NCBI RefSeq assembly: GCF_002778275.1
Contig: NZ_NESG01000005.1
Span: 248,001 to 312,000 of the forward strand
Reading direction: 5' to 3'
From: Limnohabitans sp. G3-2
Lineage (GTDB): Bacteria > Pseudomonadota > Gammaproteobacteria > Burkholderiales > Burkholderiaceae_C
Length of the DNA stretch: 64,000 nucleotides
Positions 58,544 through 64,000 of this stretch are shown one piece after another (the stretch's first letter is position 1; each line of letters begins with the position of its first letter). A program made the position numbers and the translations under genes. A model generated the notes under the pieces. It searched no databases. It saw only the letters and a list, made by a program, of their open reading frames with translations, and had not been told where the DNA came from.

Positions 58544-59965
58544 TCAGAGCAACCGAACCTTCACGCTCTTGCCCTTGATCTTGCCGTGCGACAGCTGCGC
58601 CTCCACCTTTTTGGCCAGTGCAGCCTGCACCGCCACATAGGTGGAGAACTCGTTCACATTGATCTTGCCAACCTGCTCGCGGGTCAGTCCACATTCGCCC
58701 GCCAAAGCGCCCATCACATCGCCTGCACGGATTTTTTCCTTGCGGCCACCGACGATTTGCAAAGTGCGCATGGGCGGCTGAAGCGGCCCACCCTCGGCAG
58801 GTGTCAACCCCGCCAAAGGCGCCCAGTTGGATTCGCGGCCCTGCATCAGCTCGATCTTGCCGACCGAGCCCATCTCGTCCATGCTGGCCAGTGTGAGCGC
58901 CAAGCCTTCGGCGTCCCCCCGGCCCGTGCGGCCAATGCGGTGAATGTGGATTTCAGGGTCGGGCGTCACGTCCACGTTGATGACCGCCTCCAAACCCTCC
59001 ACGTCCAGCCCACGTGAGGCCACATCGGTGGCCACCAAGACCGAGCAGCTGCGGTTGGCAAACTGCACCAGCACTTGGTCGCGTTCGCGTTGCTCCAATT
59101 CACCAAACAGCGCCAGCGCGCTGTAGCCCTGCGCCTGCAGCACCGCCACCAGATCGCGGCATTGCTGCTTGGTGTTGCAAAAAGCGAGCGTGCGCTCCGG
59201 ACGGAAATGCGCCAACAGTTTCGAGATGGCATCCAGCCGCTGGCTCTCGCTGACCTCGTAAAACACCTGGCGGATTTTGTGCGCGCTGTGCTGCGCCTCG
59301 ACTTTCACGGTCTGCGGCGCGCGCATGAACTGCGCGGCCAGCTTGGCAATGCCCTCGGGGTAAGTGGCGGAGAACAGCAGCGTCTGGCGGTCTTTGGCGC
59401 ACTGGCGCACGACCTTCGCGATGTCGTCAAAAAAGCCCATGTCCAACATGCGGTCGGCTTCGTCCAACACCAGCGTGTTCACGCCCGCCAAACTCAGCGA
59501 GCCCCGCTCCAGGTGGTCCAGGATGCGGCCGGGCGTGCCCACCACCACATCGGCGCCGTGCTCCAAACTCACGGTCTGTCCCCTCAAAGCCACGCCGCCA
59601 CACAAGGTGACCACTTTCACGTTTTGTCGGGCACGCGCGAGGCGTCTGATTTCTTGGGTGACTTGGTCGGCCAACTCGCGGGTGGGGCACAAAATCACCG
59701 CCTGAATGGCGGCGCTGGGCGAACCCGCCGTTTGCAAACGTTCTATCAAGGGCAAACCGAAAGCGGCCGTTTTGCCACTGCCGGTGCTGGCTTGGGCGAT
59801 CAGGTCTTGCCCTGCCAAGGTCAAAGGCAAGCTGGCCGCCTGGATGGGCGTCATCTGGGTGTAGCCCAGTTGTTCGAGGTTTTGAAGGGTGGCAGGTGAC
59901 AGCGCGAGCTGGTCAAAACGAGAGGTCATCGAGGCGGGAGACACAGCGGGGAATTTTTCAGTCAT
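58544..59965 (-). CDS. dbpA: ATP-dependent RNA helicase DbpA
   Basis: The 473-residue DEAD-box helicase has Walker A 'LIAQASTGSGKTAAFGLPLI', 'VVGTPGRILDHL', DEAD in 'TLVLDEADRMLDMGFFDDIA', SAT 'LLFSATYPEG', and 'HIHRIGRTGRGDAEG'. The C-terminal 75 residues form the DbpA RNA-binding domain ('KIRAGDVMGALAGECGLTRE') that recognises hairpin 92 of 23S rRNA. The ATG at 59965 was chosen; one 13 codons later is possible. It acts in 50S assembly. Confidence 0.95.
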   Translation of the reverse strand: MTEKFPAVSPASMTSRFDQLALSPATLQNLEQLGYTQMTPIQAASLPLTLAGQDLIAQASTGSGKTAAFGLPLIERLQTAGSPSAAIQAVILCPTRELADQVTQEIRRLARARQNVKVVTLCGGVALRGQTVSLEHGADVVVGTPGRILDHLERGSLSLAGVNTLVLDEADRMLDMGFFDDIAKVVRQCAKDRQTLLFSATYPEGIAKLAAQFMRAPQTVKVEAQHSAHKIRQVFYEVSESQRLDAISKLLAHFRPERTLAFCNTKQQCRDLVAVLQAQGYSALALFGELEQRERDQVLVQFANRSCSVLVATDVASRGLDVEGLEAVINVDVTPDPEIHIHRIGRTGRGDAEGLALTLASMDEMGSVGKIELMQGRESNWAPLAGLTPAEGGPLQPPMRTLQIVGGRKEKIRAGDVMGALAGECGLTREQVGKINVNEFSTYVAVQAALAKKVEAQLSHGKIKGKSVKVRLL

Positions 59966-60002
59966 GCCCCGATTATCGGCGGGCATCGGCCTCAGCTCAG
60001 AC

Positions 60003-60446
60003 TCAAGCCGTCATGCGCATCGGAATCGTGATCGGTCCATCGTTGACCAGCGCCACCTTCATGTCGGCGGCAAAGCGGCCGGTTTGCACCACCGGGTGTC
60101 CTTTTTGGGCCTGTGCCACAAAATAAGCATAGAGACGGCGGGCATCGTCCGGCGCTGCAGCCCCTGAAAACCCCGGGCGCGTGCCCGAAGACACATCGGC
60201 CGCCAGCGTGAACTGGCTCACCAGCAGCAGGCCACCGGCCACGTCTTGCACACTGAGGTTCATTTTTCCAGCGGCGTCATTGAAGATGCGCAGCTTGAGC
60301 ATCTTGGCCAGCATCCTGTCAGCCACCGCTTCGGTGTCGCCTTTTTCGGCACAAAGCAGCACCAACAAGCCCGCGCCGATCCGGCCGATGACCTCGCCCT
60401 CCACGCGCACGCTGGCTTCGCTCACCCTTTGCAGCACAGCGATCAT
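60003..60446 (-). CDS. dtd: D-aminoacyl-tRNA deacylase
   Basis: The 147-residue enzyme starts '[20 protein letters not shown]' and has the catalytic motifs '[20 protein letters not shown]' (SQFTL) and 'GPITIPMRM' (GP-x-T). It hydrolyses D-aminoacyl-tRNA and glycyl-tRNA(Ala). Its ATG overlaps the stop of the cation efflux gene by four bases. The open frame upstream is a shadow. Confidence 0.95.
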   Translation of the reverse strand: MIAVLQRVSEASVRVEGEVIGRIGAGLLVLLCAEKGDTEAVADRMLAKMLKLRIFNDAAGKMNLSVQDVAGGLLLVSQFTLAADVSSGTRPGFSGAAAPDDARRLYAYFVAQAQKGHPVVQTGRFAADMKVALVNDGPITIPMRMTA

Positions 60447-61369
60447 TTCAAATCCCGCGCATCGTTGAAGTGCACCTCGACATCGCTGGGCAACAGCTGA
60501 ATGGTGGCGCGCAAACCGGGCACTTCGCTCATCAGGGCTTGCTCGACACTGCCGCGCAAGGCTGCAGCTCGGCCCAAGGTCCAACTGGCGGGCATGTGCA
60601 TGTGGACGTCCACAAAACGACGTTGCCCGGCTTTGCGGGTGTGCAAGTGGTCAAAACGGATGATCTCGGTCTCGCCGCGCTGGTGGGCAAAACCATCCAA
60701 AACTTTTTGCACCTCGGCCAACACCTCAGGCTCCAAGGCCTCGTCCATCAAGCCTTGCGAAGACAACCAGATCAGGTGCCCGCCTTCTTTCAGGATGTTC
60801 AGAGCGACGCCGATCGCCACCACCGCGTCCAGCCACAGCCAACCGGTCACACCCACCAAAGCAATGCCGATGACCACGCCAGCGGAAGTCCAGACATCGG
60901 TCACCAAATGGCGGGCGTCGGCTTCCAGCGCCAAAGAACGGTGCTGTTTGGCCGCGCGAAACATCAGCCAAGCCAGCAAACCGTTCAGGGCCGAACTGCC
61001 CACCGACAAAGCCAAACCCAAGCCCACTTGTTCAATGGGCTGGGGGTCCAACACCCGGTGTGCCGCGGCCCAAATGATGCCCAAAGCAGCCACCACGATC
61101 AGGATGCCCTCAAAGCCTGAAGAAAAATACTCGGCTTTGTGGTGCCCGTAGGGGTGCGCATCGTCCGCTGGCCTGGCGGCCACGGTGACCATCATCAAAC
61201 CAAAAATGGCACTGGCCAGGTTGACCAGGGACTCCATCGCGTCAGACAGCAAGCCCACCGAATCGGTGAGCCACCATGCCAAGGTTTTCAGACCAATGGT
61301 GATCAACGCCACCACCACCGAAGCCCAGAGCATGCGTTTGGGCGTCATCCAAGCGTCAAAATTTTTCAT
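60443..61369 (-). CDS. Cation diffusion facilitator family transporter
   Basis: The 308-residue inner-membrane protein has six helices. The metal-site residues are in '[19 protein letters not shown]' (D-x3-like motif in helix II) and '[20 protein letters not shown]' (HxxxD in helix V), with a C-terminal cytoplasmic domain ('[19 protein letters not shown]'). It is FieF-like, exporting Zn2+, Fe2+ or similar with proton antiport. The gene overlaps dtd, so the two are co-expressed. Confidence 0.92.
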   Translation of the reverse strand: MKNFDAWMTPKRMLWASVVVALITIGLKTLAWWLTDSVGLLSDAMESLVNLASAIFGLMMVTVAARPADDAHPYGHHKAEYFSSGFEGILIVVAALGIIWAAAHRVLDPQPIEQVGLGLALSVGSSALNGLLAWLMFRAAKQHRSLALEADARHLVTDVWTSAGVVIGIALVGVTGWLWLDAVVAIGVALNILKEGGHLIWLSSQGLMDEALEPEVLAEVQKVLDGFAHQRGETEIIRFDHLHTRKAGQRRFVDVHMHMPASWTLGRAAALRGSVEQALMSEVPGLRATIQLLPSDVEVHFNDARDLK

Positions 61370-61418
61370 GGGCTCAGGATACGCCTGGGGGATGAAGCGC
61401 CGATGAACAGGACAAGGC

Positions 61419-62651
61419 TCAAGACAGCGTCACTTTGGCAAATTTACGCTTGCCCACCTGAACAATGTAAGTGCCTGCTTCCAGTTTCAAGCCCTTGTCG
61501 CTGACCACGCTGGAGTCCACACGCACACCGCCGCCGTCCACCAAACGCCCAGCTTCTGTGGTCGAAGGGGCCAAACCTGCCGATTTGAGCAAGGCGCCAA
61601 TGCCCAGCGGGGCACCTGACAAAGACACTTCAGGGATGTCATCTGGCACGCCGCCTTTGCTGCGGTTGATGAAATCCTGCTCCGCGGCATCGGCAGCGGC
61701 TGCGCTGTGAAAACGTGCGGTGATTTCCTTGGCCAGCATGACTTTGGCGTCTTTCGGGTTGCGCCCGCCGTCCACCTCTTTTTTGAGCGACTCGATCTCG
61801 GCCATGGACTTGAACGACAGCAAGGTGTACCAACGCCACATCAGCACATCAGAAATGCTGAGCACCTTGGCAAACATGCTGTTGGGTTCTTCGGCAATGC
61901 CGATGTAGTTGTTCTTGGACTTGGACATTTTGTCCACGCCATCCAGACCCTCGAGCAAGGGCATGGTCAAGATGCATTGCTGCGCTTGCCCGTATTCGGC
62001 TTGCAGGTGACGGCCCATCAGCAGGTTGAACTTTTGGTCGGTGCCGCCCAACTCCAAGTCGGACTTGAGGGCCACCGAGTCATAGCCCTGCATCAGCGGG
62101 TACAAAAACTCGTGCACGCTGATGGGCGTACCCGCCTTGAACCGGTCATGAAAGTCGTTGCGCTCCATCATGCGCGCCACGGTGTACTTGGCGGCCAACT
62201 GGATCATGCCCATGGAGCCCAGGGGCAAACTCCACTCGCTGTTGTACCGAATTTCGGTTTTGGCCGGATCCAAGACCAAGCTCGCTTGCTTGTAATAAGT
62301 CTCGGCGTTGAGCTTGATTTGCTCGGGTGTCAAAGGCGGCCGGGTGCTGTTGCGGCCCGAAGGGTCACCGATCAAGCTGGTGAAGTCGCCAATCAAAAAG
62401 ATGACCTGGTGCCCCAAATCCTGCAACTGGCGCATCTTGTTCAGAACCACCGTGTGACCGATGTGGATGTCGGGCGCCGTCGGATCCAGGCCGAGTTTGA
62501 TGCGCAGTGGCACCCCTGTGGCCTCGGATTTGGCGAGCTTTTGTAGCCAATCTTCCTTGGGAATCAGCTCATCGCACCCCCGCAAAGTGACCTCCATGGC
62601 CTCCAGGGCCTTGTCCGTCACAGGAAATTTTGTAACAAGCGCTTGATTCAT
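61419..62651 (-). CDS. tyrS: Tyrosine--tRNA ligase
   Basis: The 410-residue class I synthetase has the HIGH motif in '[20 protein letters not shown]', KMSKS in '[20 protein letters not shown]', and a C-terminal S4 RNA-binding domain ('[20 protein letters not shown]'). The start at 62651 ('[11 protein letters not shown]') gives the normal length. It is divergent from the M23 peptidase gene with a 143-base gap. Confidence 0.96.
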   Translation of the reverse strand: MNQALVTKFPVTDKALEAMEVTLRGCDELIPKEDWLQKLAKSEATGVPLRIKLGLDPTAPDIHIGHTVVLNKMRQLQDLGHQVIFLIGDFTSLIGDPSGRNSTRPPLTPEQIKLNAETYYKQASLVLDPAKTEIRYNSEWSLPLGSMGMIQLAAKYTVARMMERNDFHDRFKAGTPISVHEFLYPLMQGYDSVALKSDLELGGTDQKFNLLMGRHLQAEYGQAQQCILTMPLLEGLDGVDKMSKSKNNYIGIAEEPNSMFAKVLSISDVLMWRWYTLLSFKSMAEIESLKKEVDGGRNPKDAKVMLAKEITARFHSAAAADAAEQDFINRSKGGVPDDIPEVSLSGAPLGIGALLKSAGLAPSTTEAGRLVDGGGVRVDSSVVSDKGLKLEAGTYIVQVGKRKFAKVTLS

Positions 62652-62794
62652 AAGGGTTTTTTCTAAAGTCAAATGGCCATAGACCAGTACAATGGTCCGA
62701 TATTCCCAAGTCGCCCATTTTAGGGGTGCCTTGACTGTGAACATCGTGCCAGGCTCTCCCACTGAGAACTGGCCACGAAACACCCATCCATTTG

Positions 62795-64000
62795 ATGTCA
62801 TTTTTAGTTTCCATTCAGACCCGTCTGGTGTCTTTCTTAGTCGGCTTTTTGTTCCTGTGCACAGCCGCGCTCGGCGCGGTGCTGCTGGGCACACAACGCC
62901 TGCTCGCTTGGCTGGATGGTCAGCACCCCCAGCTGACATCGGTCCTTCAGGTGTGCAGCCGCTGGCTCCAGCGACACCCCAAAACCATCAGCGCCACTTT
63001 GGCTTCGGTTCTGCTCGCAGGCGGTGGTGGTGCATTCGCCATTGCCAATTTAGGTCCCGACATTGCCGACCAACCCGTGGTCATGGTCACGGTTCCCGTA
63101 GAGTCGCCGTCTTTGCAAGCCCAGGCCCAAGCACTCGATTTGGTGAACATGCGCCTGACGCGCACAGACAGCACCCGTTCCTCAGACACCCCAGAGAGTT
63201 TGCTGCGCCGTCTGGGCATGGTGGATCCTGAAGCGGCGGCCTTCTTGCGCAAGCACCCCTTGGCCAAACAGGCCCTCAAACAAGCAGGCCGTTCGGTTGT
63301 GGCCGAGGCAGACGACCAAGAGCGCTTGAGCCAATTGCATGTGCGTTGGCTCAACAACGAAAGCGATACGTTCTTCCAGCGTCTGGCCATCAAGCGCACG
63401 AACTCAGGTCTCCAAGCAGTCTTGGAAACCTCGCCCATGAACACCAGCCTGCGCATGACAGGCGGCACAGTGGCCAGCTCACTTTATGACGCGGCCGACG
63501 AAGCCCGCTTGCCCGATGCCATCGTGGGCCAGCTGACCCAAATCTTCTCCAACCAAATCGACTTTCACCGCACGCTGCGCAAAGGCGCACGCTTTGCGGT
63601 GGTTTACGAAGTCCTGGAAGCCGATGGAGAGCCCATCCGCACCGGCCGTGTTTTGACGGCAGAATTCAACAACGGCAACAAAACCTACGAAGCCGTTTGG
63701 CACCAAGAACCGGGCCAAAAGGGCAATTACTACAGCTTGGACGGCAAAACCCTCAGCCGCACCTATTTGGCTTCTCCCGTCGCGTTCTCGCGCAAAACCA
63801 GTGGTTTTGCCATGCGCTTGCACCCCATTTTCCAAACCATGAAAGCCCACTTGGGCGTGGATTACGCTGCGCCCACAGGCACGCCCGCACAAACTGTGGG
63901 CGATGGTGTGGTTGAATTTGCTGGGGTGCAAGGCGGCTTTGGCAATGTGGTCATCGTGCGCCACGGCAACAACCACTCCACCGTGTACGCCCACCTCAGC
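62795..64000 (+). CDS. M23 family metallopeptidase (5' part, continues past window)
   Basis: The open frame runs from ATG 62795 to the window end without a stop, 402 codons. It has an N-terminal membrane segment ('[18 protein letters not shown]') and a second hydrophobic stretch near residue 75, then a periplasmic region. The M23 core appears at the end: '[20 protein letters not shown]' with zinc ligands His and Asp, and the catalytic HxH beginning 'VYAHLS'. It is probably an anchored DD-endopeptidase that opens peptidoglycan cross-links, as in the NlpD/MepM group. The tyrS–M23 pairing is common in Burkholderiales. Confidence 0.92.
   Translation, partial: MSFLVSIQTRLVSFLVGFLFLCTAALGAVLLGTQRLLAWLDGQHPQLTSVLQVCSRWLQRHPKTISATLASVLLAGGGGAFAIANLGPDIADQPVVMVTVPVESPSLQAQAQALDLVNMRLTRTDSTRSSDTPESLLRRLGMVDPEAAAFLRKHPLAKQALKQAGRSVVAEADDQERLSQLHVRWLNNESDTFFQRLAIKRTNSGLQAVLETSPMNTSLRMTGGTVASSLYDAADEARLPDAIVGQLTQIFSNQIDFHRTLRKGARFAVVYEVLEADGEPIRTGRVLTAEFNNGNKTYEAVWHQEPGQKGNYYSLDGKTLSRTYLASPVAFSRKTSGFAMRLHPIFQTMKAHLGVDYAAPTGTPAQTVGDGVVEFAGVQGGFGNVVIVRHGNNHSTVYAHLS

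Overview
The window looks like chromosomal DNA of a betaproteobacterium of the order Burkholderiales, most likely Comamonadaceae. The signs are GC-rich codon use, several Bug/TctC solute-binding proteins, Burkholderiales-type porins, a second IF-1 gene, an NDUFA9-like epimerase, and the runs ybeY–phoH–ruvAB and tyrS–M23. Genus-level placement (a freshwater Limnohabitans or Rhodoferax relative) is only an impression. No rRNA, tRNA, CRISPR array, prophage or intact insertion sequence was found.

Regions 1–31 kb are dominated by uptake and catabolism. A tripartite tricarboxylate transporter (tctC partial, tctB, tctA) is followed by a lone tyrosine recombinase with an antitoxin-like N-terminus, and then by a porin whose signal-peptide start is missing. 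Next is a seven-gene peptide ABC operon on the minus strand: binding protein, permease, M20 peptidase, second binding protein, permease and two ATPases. After a DUF3047 lipoprotein and an orphan Bug protein comes a sugar ABC operon (binding protein, two permeases, MalK/UgpC-like ATPase, GH31 glycosidase) facing a glucuronoyl-esterase-like hydrolase. The glycerol block has glpD plus a Gfo/Idh/MocA dehydrogenase divergent from glpR–glpK. A third Bug protein and an intact porin close this half.

Regions 31–49 kb hold coq7, a HepT/MntA-type toxin–antitoxin pair, an OsmC protein, an MBL-fold hydrolase, a TetR regulator, 5-formyl-THF cyclo-ligase, a soluble lytic transglycosylase, a PHA-system protein overlapping a molybdopterin oxidoreductase, a CapA-like protein, an M20 hydrolase with a DUF2817 protein and an NDUFA9-like protein, a GST, cca, trxC and a second infA. 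Gaps between these genes are filled with REP-like palindromes in two stem subtypes, arranged as inverted pairs, as 118-bp and 54-bp tandem arrays, and beside expanded short tandem repeats.

Regions 49–64 kb are mostly housekeeping: a MidA-like methyltransferase, a pterin cluster (FolM-like SDR and two FolB/FolX-like aldolases), ttcA, a lipoprotein, a phosphatase, ruvB–ruvA, a PhoH ATPase with ybeY, dbpA, dtd with a cation efflux gene, tyrS, and the start of an M23 peptidase. Between the convergent ybeY and dbpA lie two large perfect hairpins. Their stems are unrelated, but their loops carry the same 22-nt core in opposite orientation. This is the most puzzling non-coding structure in the window.
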